The notes beneath the pieces are model-generated. The model searched no databases and was not told the DNA's origin. It saw only the letters and a program-made list of their open reading frames with translations. Below are positions 10,400-21,815 of a stretch of 64,000 nt of DNA, piece after piece; within the stretch, counting starts at the first letter, position 1; the number at the start of each line of letters is the position of its first letter. Origin of the DNA: Podocnemis expansa (taxonomy: Eukaryota > Chordata > Testudines > Podocnemididae); assembly GCA_007922195.1 (NCBI GenBank), contig ML681998.1, forward strand, positions 12,187,070 to 12,251,069, read 5' to 3'. The position numbers and the translations under genes are program-made.

Positions 10400-12237
10400 G
10401 CACACGCCCTTGCTTCCCATAACTTCAAATAAGCTTTTTTTTTTTTTAATCTAGGAAATGCCAGAATTTTAGCTGATTATGTCTACTATATTGAGCACTG
10501 AAAACCAGTTTTTAATAACTTCACCACATAAATGCTTTTTCCCCATGTCCATGTTTTCAGACCAGGCATCCTTTGGGCTGAAACTGTCTACTCTTTGTCT
10601 CATGCAAATGATGAACTGTTTTGTGCGGAAAATCTGTGCAAAAATCTCTGCAGCCATTTTTATGAAAGTTAGGGAGGAATCTACCTTTCTCTTAAGAAAA
10701 TTAAATTGCCACCACACATTTTAAGACATAATACAAGAGGAAAACAAGGAAAAAAAATAATAAATATAAAGCCAGAAGGTCCATAACAAGCCAAAGAACT
10801 TCACACAGGAATTCCTGCAGGAAGCCCATGTACTTGATGGATAGCCTTGGTATAGACATAGTCCTTATTGAAAAGGATGATCTTTGCTTAGAGGAAAATA
10901 AAATTTAAAATTATATGTGACTGAAATCTCCTTTCCTAGCACACTCAGTGCATTTGCTAAGCTTTCTGAAAAGCCAAAAAGTCTCATTCTCTGCAGCATC
11001 ACTACATATGCTTCCTGCCAAGAGCTGCCCTTGGAACAACCTGCACGCAGAAGCACTTCTGTATTGAGAAAGCAAAATTCTTAAAGAAACTGGTCTTAAC
11101 ATGAACAGTAAGATGAAAACGTTTTATGCTTGTTCCATAGTTTTTGCTGCATAACAAAATACTTTGCATACCTGTGAAATCTTTCATCCAGGTATTTCAA
11201 GAGATCCCTCAAACCTACATCACAAGACCCTTGAAAGTATCATCATCTCGATTTTAAACAAAGGTTAAGGAGACACAAGAACAGAACTGAAAACCCATCT
11301 CACCATCTGACATTATTAGCACTGAACCGCATTCCACCCTAGGCAGAACAATTGCTATGGAGAACCAACCTTCTTTGTCCCATGGCCTTATCAGAAAGGA
11401 GGTGGGAATTGTGTGAGAACCATGCACAGTTAAAAATGAGGAGGGAGGTGTGTTCTGTGAGCAAGTGAGAATTCAGGACAAGATTAATGAGAAAAGCTAC
11501 CAGAAGTAGCACAGAGGAAGCTCTTAGGAAGGAAAGGCTAGAGTAGTAAGGTGAGCAGAAACAAGAAAATATACTGTACTTTCTCTGTCTAATGACACAG
11601 ATTAGAAGGGTGTAATTATGGACAACCAAACTATCACAGGTATTTTTAAATGCCTGTTTCTAATAATAATTATTGTCTCACCCTTTTGGAGAAATCACCT
11701 GCATATTTTTGTATATACACCTGCACACACCTTCCTCTGCAGTCATTTGGCTGACAATATGGAAAAATCAGTATTATAAAGGTAAAAAGGCATGAGAATT
11801 TGAATTTAAGGTCAAAGTTTGGGTTATTTGCTTTAACCTTGAATCCTAGCATCTGTAGATTTAAGATTTTAAATTAGAACAATCTCAGAGAACAGGCATC
11901 TGCCTATAGCAGTAAAATGCTTAGAGCAGCAGAATATTTAGTATCAAGTCAACCAGAATCCAGTTCCTATAATTAAAACATTTTTTCTGCTGCTCCCTGT
12001 TCTTCTCTGTGCTCCCTCCCTACAAAATACACTACAGAATGCACATTGGAAAGTTTTTTCTCTTTAATTTGCTACTGTTGTTAAGTTAAATCAATCAAGG
12101 GCCACCCTCTTACTGGCCACTTACAGAACAAGCATCAGAACACTCAGCAGGAAGCGCTGATGCCAGCAAAATTCATGTTGCTCGGAGGGGTGTTTTTTCA
12201 CACTCCAGAGTGACAAAAGTTGCTAGCATAATAGCTA
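10400..12237. other. Mostly unique AT-rich sequence
   Basis: A poly-T run lies at about 10437-10449. The remaining sequence has no repeat boundaries, no splice-bounded open frames with a recognisable product, and only short open frames. No gene is seen. Confidence 0.5.
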
Positions 12238-12245
12238 GTGTAGAC

Positions 12246-12467
12246 CAGCAGTTCCCAACATTTTCTCTGCGGTGGCACACCTTGCTACCTTTAATTAATT
12301 TGAGGCACACCCCACCATATAGTTGCCAAATGAACTCATGAATATTCATAAGCCAATGAGCCAATCCAGAGGTCTTTGAGTAGTTTTTCAAAAAAAAAAT
12401 GTGTGGCTCACCTGCTCAGATCTGCTGCCACACCTGTGCGCTGTGGCACACTGGTTGGGAAACACGG
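12246..12467. mobile_element. hAT-type non-autonomous DNA element
   Basis: Imperfect terminal repeats CAGCAGTTCCCAAC and, complemented, CCCGTGTTTCCCAACC bound a 222-bp insert. The 8-bp flanks GTGTAGAC (12238-12245) and GTGCAGAC (12468-12475) differ by one base. The 8-bp duplication and CAG-start ends are typical of hAT elements. There is no coding sequence. Confidence 0.82.
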
Positions 12468-12475
12468 GTGCAGAC

Positions 12476-14620
12476 ATGGCTTTGGAAGGCACTCAAAGTG
12501 AAGCCTCAAAATTGTTTCTATAGTAAAACCTCTGTACGTGGCTGGAACTGGAATTAACATATTGCCAAACTTCTTCATATAGCTCAGGAACTACACTCTT
12601 TCTTTAGCAGCTTTAGTAAAGATCAGTCATTTTCAGTGGGAAGCCTTGTCTATACTAGCACTTAGACTAGCAAAAAACGTTTCTGCTCAGAGCTCTGAAA
12701 AACACACCTTGCTGAGCAACAAGTTTTGCCAGTTTAAAGTGTTAAGTGTAAATGAAGCCTCAGTGTGTGTGGTGATTTTTTTGGTTTTTTTACAATTGCT
12801 TTTGATCAATATTTTTCTGGTGGAATCACATTTGCCTTGCATTTTAAAGAACGGAATAATAACTTTAGTTGAATATACCAGCACACCCCAGGCAGAACAG
12901 CTCATGTCCAGCAGAGGTAATGCAACTCACATATAGATTACTTCATATAAACAAAAGTTTGTTTCTTGCAACTGCACATGTATTTTACATTTAAAAATCA
13001 CAATAGCTTTTCACGGTGCTTGACAGAGACTTTAACACATGGAGAGAAAACCCACAGAGTCAATGAGACTCTTGCTTTGGACTTAAGTGGAACCAAGAGT
13101 TGTCCGATGGTTCCTGCAGCTCACTTTAAAGTTACTTTTGTTACTGTTAAATTTAGAGAGCACAAAAGAATCAAAAATACTACAATGTGAGTCATACAGC
13201 AAGAAAATCAGAGTTCAGATATCAAGCAAAGATGATATAACTGGATTGGTCCAAAGATAAGAAAAGAGACAAGATGAGTGAGAAAGTATCTTCTATTGGT
13301 GGAAGAGACAGAGATATAAGCTTTCAAAGTCTGATTTTTCTACCAACAGAAGTTGAACAAATAAATGAAGTTCTCACCCACCTTCTCTCTCATATGGATA
13401 TTAAACCAGAGCAAAACTGGAAGTCAACACAGAAAAGTAAGTAAAACAAGCGGACTCAGAAAAGGATTTAGGAGAACAAGGATTAGAACAGAGGATAAGA
13501 GATGTCATTCATATCGCCAGGACCAGCATGGGGAAAAAGACACACACAAGTGAGAGTCAGAGATGATAACAAAGGGAGTCACAAAATGAGAAAGGCAGAG
13601 CAGAGAACAGTGTGTGTGTGAGATGCAAGACAGGTTGCGTAAGGAACCAATGAGGAATATGAGTTTTGTATGGAAAAAAGACCATATAGAAATCAATTAG
13701 GAGAATCAGTTTTGAATAGTACTTAAGTTTTGTGTTAAACCTGCCCATGTACTTCCTCTCCCTTCTACTTTTTGGCAGACACACTTCAGCTTTTCCATGA
13801 GATGGTGAACACTTCGGACAATGAGCATATTTTTTGTATACATCTAACCTAGCACAATGGATACCCAATCTTGAATGGAAACTCTAAGCACTACTGAAAT
13901 TTAAAATAATCTGAAGGAGTAAGAGGTAGTCAGAGTGGCAGGCGGGGAAGATTATTGTAACAGCTGAATGTCACTGTCACCTTCTGTCAAAGAATTACAA
14001 TAGAATAAACAAGACAAAAAACATCGGCATGAAGCAGTTTGGCCAAAGGTCATGAACACATTTGTGTGCTCCTACAGAGAATTTGGGGTTGGGATGTTAA
14101 AAACCCAAACCATTGTTTATATTATTAATGTGCAATGAAAATAAAAGATACAGTAATTCCTTTGCAAAATTACATAAAAATTAAGATCAATTCAACATAA
14201 ATACAGAGCCCCAGAAATGCAGTAAAGAATGAAACAATTCAAAAACGTATTACTTTAACACTTATTTATCAACATGTAAGCATTTTATCTTGAGCCCTGG
14301 AGGTATAACTCAGTTGCTATAAAAGAACCTGCTTTTTAAACCATTTTTCTTGCTGAATTGGTCAGAAAAAGACAAACCCACAAAAATAAACAAACAAAGC
14401 AAGTAGGAAAATTCTGTGTGTTAGAAGGACTTTTTTCGGGTACGGTAACAGTTCAAAAACATCTAAATTAAAAATAGTTGGAAAGTGATTTTCTCTTTCA
14501 AAATTGAACAAGGGTGCTGGGAAGAACAAAGGTAGAATGAACTATATCAGATTACTTTAAAAAAAAAAAAAAGAGTATCTTAGTTGAGCAAAACTACCTT
14601 TAAAGAGATTTAGGGGACAG
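12476..14620. other. Unique AT-rich sequence
   Basis: No repeat family, exon or RNA gene could be recognised. Short open frames (for example 12646-12936, 13557-13868) lack coding features. This stretch lies downstream of FRAT2 on its transcribed strand. Confidence 0.45.
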
Positions 14621-14630
14621 CTTATTTCAC

Positions 14631-14803
14631 TGCATGAGCTTTCGTGGGAGAAAATCCCACTTCGTCAGATGCTTTGAAACCTAATGAAATGGGATTTTTG
14701 CCAATGGAAGTGCATGCAATAAACAAAATTTGTTATTCTTTAAGTGCCACAGGACTCCTTGTTCATTTTACTGAACTAGACTAACACGGCTGCCCCTTTG
14801 GAA
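14631..14803 (-). mobile_element. Palindromic PLE-derived element
   Basis: A perfect 10-bp duplication CTTATTTCAC (14621-14630, 14804-14813) bounds a 173-bp insert. It starts with the GCATGAGCTTTCGTGGGAG arm and ends, on this strand, with GGCTGCCCCTTTGGAA, so the asymmetric end is on the right. The minus strand carries a CTGACGA-A-GTGGG...CCCAC-GAAA motif like a hammerhead ribozyme core. The opposite arm is more decayed. Confidence 0.82.
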
Positions 14804-14813
14804 CTTATTTCAC

Positions 14814-16950
14814 GGTTTATCCTTTTATCCTTGCAAACAAAGGAAAGCATTCTTGAGTAAGTTTCACATTCAGACTGTTATGCTGACAGTGCAGCAAGTT
14901 TGCATTGCAGAGTAATGTTTTAGTTTTCTTAATAACATCAGTAAGGTCATAAAAATGTCAGTTTTGAACTCTTAAAAATGCAAGCTTCTATGTGGAAGAA
15001 TTTTCTTAAGAAATATATGGAGGGGAACATTAAAAGGTTATTAGCATGAATTTAGTCTGTTCATGTTACAAATGGTGGAAGCATAGGAAAGTTTTGAAAA
15101 TCACCCAAAATGAGTGCCAAAATTCCTTTATACAATGCCATCACACACACTATACACAACGCTTAACTCAGTGTAACCCTTTCCCAACCACAGAGCTCCT
15201 GGTCCTGCACAAAGGAAGGAGTAAAGGCTATTTTAAAAGCCATTTAGAAAGTAAAAATAGCTAGATACAATGAAGTTTACTAGTATCTTTTTTTAAGTCT
15301 CATTTCAATTGCACATTTACTAGTATAATACTTTTCAATGAAGTCCATAGCAGGAATGGCTCAGTTCTTTCACTGATTACAACTTGGAAAGTTGCTGTTC
15401 TTATTAATATACACAGATCTGTACTCGGGTTTTGGAGAGGAAATGTACAATTGGGCATAAATTACAGTGAAGGAAAATAATAGGTAAAATCAGTTTCATA
15501 AGTGTGGGACTGTTTTAGCTGGCTTTTGTTTTATACAGTCACAAAGCTAGCAAAAGTTGAATAAATACTGATCAGCCAAACCAGGCATTGTAGCAGAATT
15601 ACTAAATAGGTCCAGGTAACTGAAATTTTCATCCCAAGATTCAATTTAACCATTAACATATGGATACAACTCTGGCCTTGTGGCTGTCAGACAAAAATGT
15701 GAAAATGAATAGATGTAAAGGCACAATGGCAGGCAGTGATATTTGAAACTCAGATTTTTTTTACATCTTATATTTCACTACTTAAAGAATGAAATACCAA
15801 CTTTATTTTAAAATCATTCCCCTCCAGTGTTTAAACATTGCAATATTCTGCACAAGCACCAAAATGCAAGTCTGTTTATTTCTAGTTGTGTGAAAGGAAA
15901 AAAGTAAACAGCAAATTATGAAAGTTAGGGTTATAAAATTGTTTTGAATGTTAGAAATTTGTCATAATGTTTCTGAAGTCTGCTCTTAACATTCTTTTAA
16001 GTTATGTAGGGATCATGTTACATGTATGTTCAAGTCTGCTTACAAATTAGAAAAAGGAAGACAAAGCTGATATAAAAGAACAGTACATCCTGCTTATTCT
16101 ACTACCACCTCAGGAAAAAAAAAATACTTAAATCAATACTTCAACTGAACATTAAAAGCAATTAGATACTAAAGATTATGGATATCTCTTAATGCTAGCA
16201 TAACAAAGTGTCCCTGACACAAGTATTTGAAGGCTCAAATTTGACCTTCAAAAATAATTAAGTATGCAAGTAACCAATTGTTCAGACACAGGTAAACATC
16301 TTCCATTTTCTTTCAGGTGAGATCATAACTTAAAGGAGCAGCTTTAGCCTCAATGTACAGGGGGAGGGGAAGAGGAAAAAAAAAAGGGGGAAAAATTGTG
16401 TTTTAGTGTGAATATACATCTAATCTTAAAACTCCTGTGTTGATGTTAAAATCAAATGAGATTACCTAGTAACCTAAAACAATCAGAACAGTTTTTAAAA
16501 AACTCAGTAACATGTTTAAACCTTGTTTTTATGGAGGTGAAAGAGCCTGCTCTCTTTTCACCTCCATCTCTCAGTTTAGCTCTATGCTGTTCTTCCCTGG
16601 GAAATAGAGAATATGAATACATAACTAACTTCATCTTCCTTCCTGCCCCTTAGTATGATGTATTAAATCTCTTGTCAAGTATGATTTGACTTATGAATTC
16701 CTATGGCAACGCTGAGGCTGCAGGACAGGGTGTCCCTTGGCTTAAAGAATGCTGCTGGTGAACAAAGGGGCTCAGTTGCATCTCAATGCATTAATAACTG
16801 GTGTCCCACTGCATCAGACTATGCGGATTGTTGTTTTGTCTGCAAAATGGAGATCTCTTAACTGACTGGGAAAATGATGGGTTATGTACAATGGTTGACC
16901 CTCAGCAATGCTTTAGCTCAGATAAACAGGTTTACTGCCCTCGATGCCAA
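14814..16950. other. Unique AT-rich sequence
   Basis: Nothing repetitive was recognised apart from short A-runs (for example 16377-16385). On the minus strand, AATAAA words occur at several places here and could serve as distal poly(A) sites for FRAT2, but none has supporting evidence. Confidence 0.45.
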
Positions 16951-16964
16951 AAAGACACAGACCC

Positions 16965-17827
16965 AAACTAAAAACGAGACCACATTTATTCAATACAGAC
17001 ATGTTAATTAAGACTAGTCCTGTGAGCCAGGAATACAATTCAAACACTCCGCTACGAAGTGTATATATTTTTTTACAACAGCTGCATCTTCGCAACCCAG
17101 CCATTGAGGTTTTGTTTTGTGGAAAGCAAAAAAACCCAAACAAACGGTTGTATAGCTACCATATGTGAACAATGCATTTCAGTCTTCAGTCATTCCCTTT
17201 ACAGTTATCAGTCCAGCTGCTTTCCAACTTTGATATTCACATTTAAAACCGCTCGGTAGTCACAATGGAAAAAGCATTAAAAAACCCAGGAGGGAAAGGA
17301 AACACACTCCCACTCGGGTATTTTAGACTTATTGCAGATGGCTCCTGGGAGACCACCAGAGAGGGACCCATCAAGACAGACTCCCAGCCTGGAGCGCTGG
17401 CAGTGGGAACAGCAGGCAAGGGGCGAAGAAGAAACAGCTTGGGTCAGGTCCATCCCTGGCGCAGTGGGTACAGCAGGAGGGCCGGAGGGGGGCTCTTCGC
17501 CAGCTTGCTGCAACACGACCCGCTTTCTGAGAATCCCACGGGTAGGAGGAGCTCTTGGAAAAGGAGAGGAGGAAAAAAAAAAGCACAACAACAACTCGGA
17601 TCGGGCAGCGTGCACGTCCTCAGGAGACTCCCAGCGGTTCCGCAGGGCGCATGAAAGCGAGTCGAGCTGGGGCTGCTCTCTCAGCGACAGCGACAGCGCA
17701 CCGCGGCGCCCGCCGGCTCCAGGGGCTGCACGGGGTGACCTTGGGGCAGGGGAAGCGGAAAGCTGGGCCCCCGGCCCCGCCTTCTGCAGCCGAGACGCGC
17801 CCGTCCCGCTTCGCCGCCGCCCCGGGG
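16965..17827 (-). other. Presumed FRAT2 3' untranslated region
   Basis: The sequence between the FRAT2 stop and the candidate poly(A) signal changes from GC-rich near the stop to AT-rich at the far end, with no repeat insertion. Overlapping open frames on both strands here are by-products of GC-rich composition. Extent is inferred from the poly(A) candidate. Confidence 0.45.
16985..16990 (-). terminator. Candidate poly(A) signal for FRAT2
   Basis: The plus-strand TTTATT is AATAAA on the minus strand, about 840 bases beyond the FRAT2 stop. The next 40 bases on the minus strand are rich in G and T (TGTGGTCTCGTTTTTAG and onward), as expected of a downstream element. It is the first clear canonical signal after the stop that is followed by a GU-rich stretch. 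Other AATAAA words lie further downstream. Confidence 0.5.
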
Positions 17828-18870
17828 CTACTGCAGGGGCGGCCGCGCCGCCGCTTCCCCCTCCCCGCCGCCGGTCGCCGTGGCCACGGCCGCCGCCGCC
17901 AGCTGCAGCCGCCGGACCGCCTCCTTGATGAGGTTGCCGGAGAGGATGAGCTGCTGCAGGAGCCGGTGCGGATCCTCCTCCTCGCCGGCCGCTTCCCCGC
18001 GCCCCGGCCGCTTCCTCCGGCGGGCGGCGCTCCGCAGCCAGCCCCGGCCGCACAGCTGCTTGGCGGCGCGCTGGCCGGCCTTGCCCGCCTGCTGCGGCCC
18101 GGGCGGCGGCGGGGGCGGCGGCGGCAGGGGGCCGCTGCAGCGGGGCGAGTAGGGCGCGGCGCGCTCGCGGACGCTGGCGGGCGGCGGGCGCTTGGGGCCG
18201 CAGGCGGCCGGCGCCCGCTGGGCGTTCAGCTGCAGCACCTCGCCCAGCCTGGCCACCAGCGCGTCCATCTCCTTCGGCCCCGCCTGCCCCACGGCGACGG
18301 AGCGCTCCAGCAGCAGGAAGCGCTCCCCGGGCCGGCACGGCATGGCCCCGCTCCGGCTCCGGCGCCGCCACCCCGACTCGCCGCAGCCGGCGGCTGCCCT
18401 CGGTTTGTAAACAATGGGTGACGCGGGACTCCCGGCGCCGCCCACTGCGCCGCTGGGGGGGGACCGGGAGAGACCACGCTGCGGCGCGGGGGTGGCCGCG
18501 CGCGCGCGCTGCCGCCGCTCCCGAGCCCCCGCGCCGTCTCTGAGGGTTGCGGCGGCTGCCTGTCGAAGGGCGGCGGGAGGGAGCGAGCGAGCGTCAAGCT
18601 GGCTCTTCCCTCCCTAGCTCCCCCCTCCCGCTGCGGCGCACATGGACTCGCCCGCTTTCAAACCCCGCACCCAGGGAGGCGGGGCGGGGCCTCGCGGGCC
18701 GGCGGACGGGGGGGGGGGCGGGGTGCGCTGGGGTGACCCTGGCGGCCTGCCAGGCCGGGGGGAGGGGCGGGCGCTGGCTCTAGGCCTGGTCGCGCGGCGC
18801 CCCGTGCAGCGGCGTTGGGCTGGGTGTGTGGGCACGCCTGGGACAGAGCCCCGGTGTGGCTGCGCTGCAG
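17560..18870 (-). promoter_or_regulatory. CpG island covering the FRAT2 coding exon and promoter
   Basis: GC and CpG density rise sharply here against AT-rich surroundings. Upstream of the start on the minus strand are GC boxes (GGGCGGGGC near 18680-18690), a CG-alternating run near 18497-18508 and a GTTTACAAAC word near 18402-18411 that resembles a forkhead site. No TATA box is evident, as is common for CpG-island promoters. The start site itself cannot be placed. Confidence 0.7.
17828..18343 (-). CDS. FRAT2: FRAT2-like GSK3-binding protein (FRAT regulator of Wnt signalling), single exon
   Basis: FRAT/GBP proteins bind glycogen synthase kinase 3, block its access to axin and so favour beta-catenin signalling; they act in the cytoplasm and shuttle to the nucleus. 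The product here is 171 residues. It starts MPCR, the FRAT start, followed by a FLLLERSVAVG stretch (9-19) and a leucine-rich helix-like segment (26-40). A run of eight prolines lies at 74-81, and an RGWLRSAARRRKR basic segment at 100-112. The GSK3-binding helix DPHRLLQQLILSGNLIKEAV is at 124-143. The ending RRLQLAAAAVATAT resembles FRAT2 rather than FRAT1. An in-frame upstream ATG at 18443-18445 would add 34 unrelated residues; the MPCR start has a G at -3 and fits the family. At 171 residues it is shorter than human FRAT1 and FRAT2 and close to amphibian GBP. It is intronless, like its relatives. No neighbouring gene was found in the window. Confidence 0.9.
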   Translation of the reverse strand: MPCRPGERFLLLERSVAVGQAGPKEMDALVARLGEVLQLNAQRAPAACGPKRPPPASVRERAAPYSPRCSGPLPPPPPPPPGPQQAGKAGQRAAKQLCGRGWLRSAARRRKRPGRGEAAGEEEDPHRLLQQLILSGNLIKEAVRRLQLAAAAVATATGGGEGEAAARPPLQ

Positions 18871-18953
18871 CTGCTGGAGGGCTTAGCAATAATGGCCAGT
18901 GGCAGGAGAACAGGGTGCATGGAGGCCTCTGGAATTTGCTATTGATTTTTAAA

Positions 18954-19174
18954 AAAAAACGACGAGGAGTCACGTGGCACTTTAAGAGATTTATTTTTCT
19001 CATCAGCTTTGGTGGGAGAATCCCACTTCGTCAGATCTTCGAAGCATCTGACGAAGTGGGGTTTTCTCCTACGAAAGCTCATGCGGAAAATAAATCTCTT
19101 CGTCTTAAAGCACCACACAACTCCTTGTTGGGTTTTTTTTGCTGGACTAGACTAACTAGGCTGTCGCTTTGGAA
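18954..19174 (-). mobile_element. Palindromic PLE-derived element just upstream of FRAT2
   Basis: A perfect 13-bp duplication ATTGATTTTTAAA (18941-18953, 19175-19187) bounds the insert. Two inverted arms meet near 19038-19043, each with the GTGGCAC-TTTAAG block and the CTGACGA-A-GTGGG...GAAA-like motif. The asymmetric CTGTCGCTTTGGA end is on the right. Confidence 0.85.
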
Positions 19175-19271
19175 ATTGATTTTTAAATCACCAGCCTCCT
19201 TCAGATGTGTGACTGGATTCAGAATTGTTAACCGCGGAAGGTTCAAGCTCTGTCACTCATAGTGCTGTTTC

Positions 19272-19660
19272 CAGAGGGGTAGCCGTGTTGGTCTGTGCAC
19301 GGGAAAAACAACAAGAGATCTGTGGCCAGAGCTGTAACGCAATGTTTTGCCACCCGGGACGCGTTGTGAGCGGAACATGCCCCTTCCCGTTAGCAGCACT
19401 TAGAGCCGGTGCCACAAAGCCACCTCTTCAATAGAGCATCTCCATTGAGCTGCTCCAGGCTGCCCGGGGCTTTACCCTGCCGTAGTTACGGCTCTGCTTG
19501 TGGCACCTTAAAGACTAACAGATTTCTTCAGGCATAAGCTTTCCTAGGCTCCAACCCTCTTGCATCTGTCGAGGTGTGTCGGAACCCACAAAAGCTTCTG
19601 CCCAAAGAAATCGGTTAGTCTTCAAGGTGCCACAGGGCTCTTGTTTTTTCATGGTACTGT
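19272..19660 (+). mobile_element. PLE-derived palindromic element interrupted by a hAT
   Basis: The GAGGGGTAGCCGTGTTGGTCTG end lies at 19273-19295. The GTGGCACCTTAAAGACTAAC arm resumes at 19501 and is followed by an inverted arm that ends GTGCCACAGGGCTCTTG near 19645. The gap between is a 170-bp hAT insertion. No clean outer duplication was identified. Confidence 0.7.
19327..19496. mobile_element. hAT-type element inside the PLE-derived element
   Basis: Ends read CAGAGCTGTAAC and, complemented, CAGAGCCGTAAC. The flanks TCTGTGGC (19319-19326) and CTTGTGGC (19497-19504) match at all but two positions, consistent with an 8-bp hAT duplication. Only the first part of it is repeated in the right arm of the inverted duplication. 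Confidence 0.65.
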
Positions 19661-20089
19661 GAGACTTTTAAAAGCCCAAGAACCTTTTATAATGATTGTT
19701 GCCTTGCTTTCCTTTGCCCTACCCTGGTAAAATGGCATTAACCACTCATCTGACGCAGTACAGCTCAAATATCAGTGCATCCACACAGCAGCATATTTCC
19801 TAGCACACATATCGACCATGTTGGCTGGTCCATATACATCACACTGTTAATCATAGGCATCGCTGCTGCTGGGCCTGTGGGGCTTGTGCTCCACATTGCT
19901 CTGGCCCTGCCCCAGATCCAGCTCCAGCCACCTGCTGCTGGCCAGCCCTGGCAGGAGCTGGATCCGTGCTGGGGCCACCCACGGCCGTCCTTAGTGTAGG
20001 GAGACTGGGGTGGCCACCGAGGGCCCTGTGCTTTGGGGGGCCCCATGGGGCCACACCACTGCCTCCCCCATGCTGGGGACCGGGCGAGC

Positions 20090-20330
20090 AGCCAAAAGGG
20101 CAACCAGTTAAGTGCTGCCAGTCTGGCTACCCCTGCCATGTGTGCTGCTCCAGGCTCTGTGCTGGAGGAGCGGGAAGTGGGGGGAGGCAGTGCAGAGATG
20201 GTATTGCTGCCCCCCCATCCCAGCTATGCTGCCCCCCCCCACTGCTCCTGCACAGAGCCTGGAGCAGCGCACGTGGTGGGGGGGAGGTGACCAGACAGGC
20301 AGTGCTGAACCGGGCCACCCTCTTGGCTGC
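20090..20330. repeat. Inner GC-rich inverted repeat
   Basis: About 100 bases at 20090-20190 (with GCTGCTCCAGGCTCTGTGC) match the reverse complement of about 20235-20330. The loop is about 45 bases. Runs of C and G (20228-20237, 20347-20359) border it. Its centre differs from that of the outer inverted duplication, so the two are not one simple hairpin. Confidence 0.65.
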
Positions 20331-20717
20331 TTGCCCAGTCCCTAGCTGGGGGGGGGGGGCCGCAGCGCAGGGGTCTGCTCCTCCCCCGGGCCAGCTGGCG
20401 CCACCCCACAGTGCCAGAAGATGCTCTATTAAAGGGGTGGCTTCGTAGCACCGGCTCTATGTGCTGCTAATGGGAAGGGGCACGTTCCGATTGGAACGCG
20501 TCCTGGGTGGCAAAACACCATGTTACGGCTCTGGCCCCAGATCTCTCATTGTTTTTCCCGTTCACAGACCAACATGGCTACCCCTCTGGAAACAGCACCA
20601 TGAGTGACAGAGCTTGAACTTTCCACAGTTAACAATTCTGAATCCAGTCACATCTGAAGGAGGCTGGTGATTGAAAAATCAATTTCCAAAGGGATAGCCA
20701 TGTTAATCTAGTTCAGT

Positions 20718-21510
20718 GCATGGGGGGCCCCAAAGAGGGTGATTAACTCAGAGTCCTGCATCCCCCTGGGGAGTGCCCTGGGGCCACCTGCCATGCATGG
20801 CCGGCAGTGCAGCAGCAGAAGCAGGATCCAGCTCCAGGACACCTGCCACATACCAGCAGTGGCAAGAGGCAGGAGACAGCCTGGGGCCACTTGCTAGCAG
20901 CAGCAGGGGCTGGATCAAGCCTGTCTGGGCTGCTTGCTAGCAGTGGCAGCAGCTGGAGCTGGCTCCGGGCTGCCTACCACAAGATGGAGCCAGGCTGGGA
21001 CCACCGGCTGCTTGCCGATAGTGTCTGCGGCTGGATCGGGCCCTAGGGCAGGAAAGGGGGCGGGGCCTGGGGCCTGACCTTTTTTGGGGGCAGCAACGCT
21101 CCTGCTGACAACTGTGTTTGTATCAGTGAAGTTGGAGGAAATCTGGGCAGCTATCCCTTAATCATGGCTCCGCTACTCAGTCGGGGGGGAAGAGGTGATT
21201 GTTGTTTAGTGCAGTGTACTTTAGGATGTCCCAAAGACTTGGGAAAGGGCAAACAGACAGTCCAGTTATGATTACCATCTACCAATACATTTGTATAAGA
21301 GCCAGGTTACTAGTCACGTGTTACAGCCTTCTGAGAAACAAGATCGAAACATGATACACACATGCTATTAAGAACCATATGTGTAAGCCCAGGTGTATGT
21401 ATATGCAGACTACTGTCTGTGCGGCTAAGAGGTTGTCTGAACCAAGTATTTTGATAGCTATAGCTATATTAGTTTAGAAAGTAAAAAAATACAACCCCTA
21501 GTATGTACAC
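20718..21510. other. GC-rich repeat-like sequence, then unique sequence
   Basis: Bases 20718-21110 repeat loose units of about 45-60 bases with words such as GGGGCCACTTGCTAGCAGCAG and GCTGGATC, similar to 19920-19970. The rest to 21510 is AT-rich and unrecognised. No gene is seen. Confidence 0.45.
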
Positions 21511-21815
21511 AAGGCAATATAAAGTTCCAAGGGGTCAGCTGTGTTAGCCTGGTTCAGCAAAACAAGCAAGGAGTCTTGTGGCACTTAAAGACTAACAACT
21601 TTATTTATCACGTGAGCTTCCATGGCAGAAAATCCCACCTCATCAGACACTTTGAAGATGGGGGAATTTACAGAATGGGAGGAAAATAAATGCAGGGAAG
21701 TGTAAGTCATGGGATCAGGTCATACTATAACAGCAAATCAAAGCAGTTGTTAAGATACAAACACTGGGAAACAGCGCATAGAGGAAGGTGAGGTCAAATC
21801 ACCTGTTGTAATGGG

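Larger units (their letters stand above)
19141..20717. repeat. Large inverted duplication with about 290-bp arms
   Basis: Bases 19141-19444 match the reverse complement of 20424-20717 at about 90 percent by eye, with small indels. The arms include the end of the PLE-derived element, the word CCAGCCTCCTTCAGATGTG, a second PLE-type end and part of a hAT element. The spacer of about 980 bases is GC-rich and holds a smaller inverted repeat (20090-20330). The arms span several unrelated repeats, so this is a duplication or foldback and not a single family's terminal repeats. Confidence 0.8.

Noticed and set aside
17277..18371. A 364-residue open frame on the minus strand across the CpG island
   Set aside because: It is a different frame from FRAT2, has only low-complexity Ala, Arg, Gly and Pro content in its GC-rich half, and reads through the 3' region. 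It is a shadow of GC-rich sequence.
17555..18421. A 288-residue plus-strand frame opposite FRAT2
   Set aside because: No known domain, composition is that of an antisense shadow, and the FRAT2 frame fully explains the conservation.
18343..18445. N-terminal extension of FRAT2 from an upstream ATG
   Set aside because: The 34 extra residues resemble no FRAT protein, while the MPCR start matches the family and has a G at -3.
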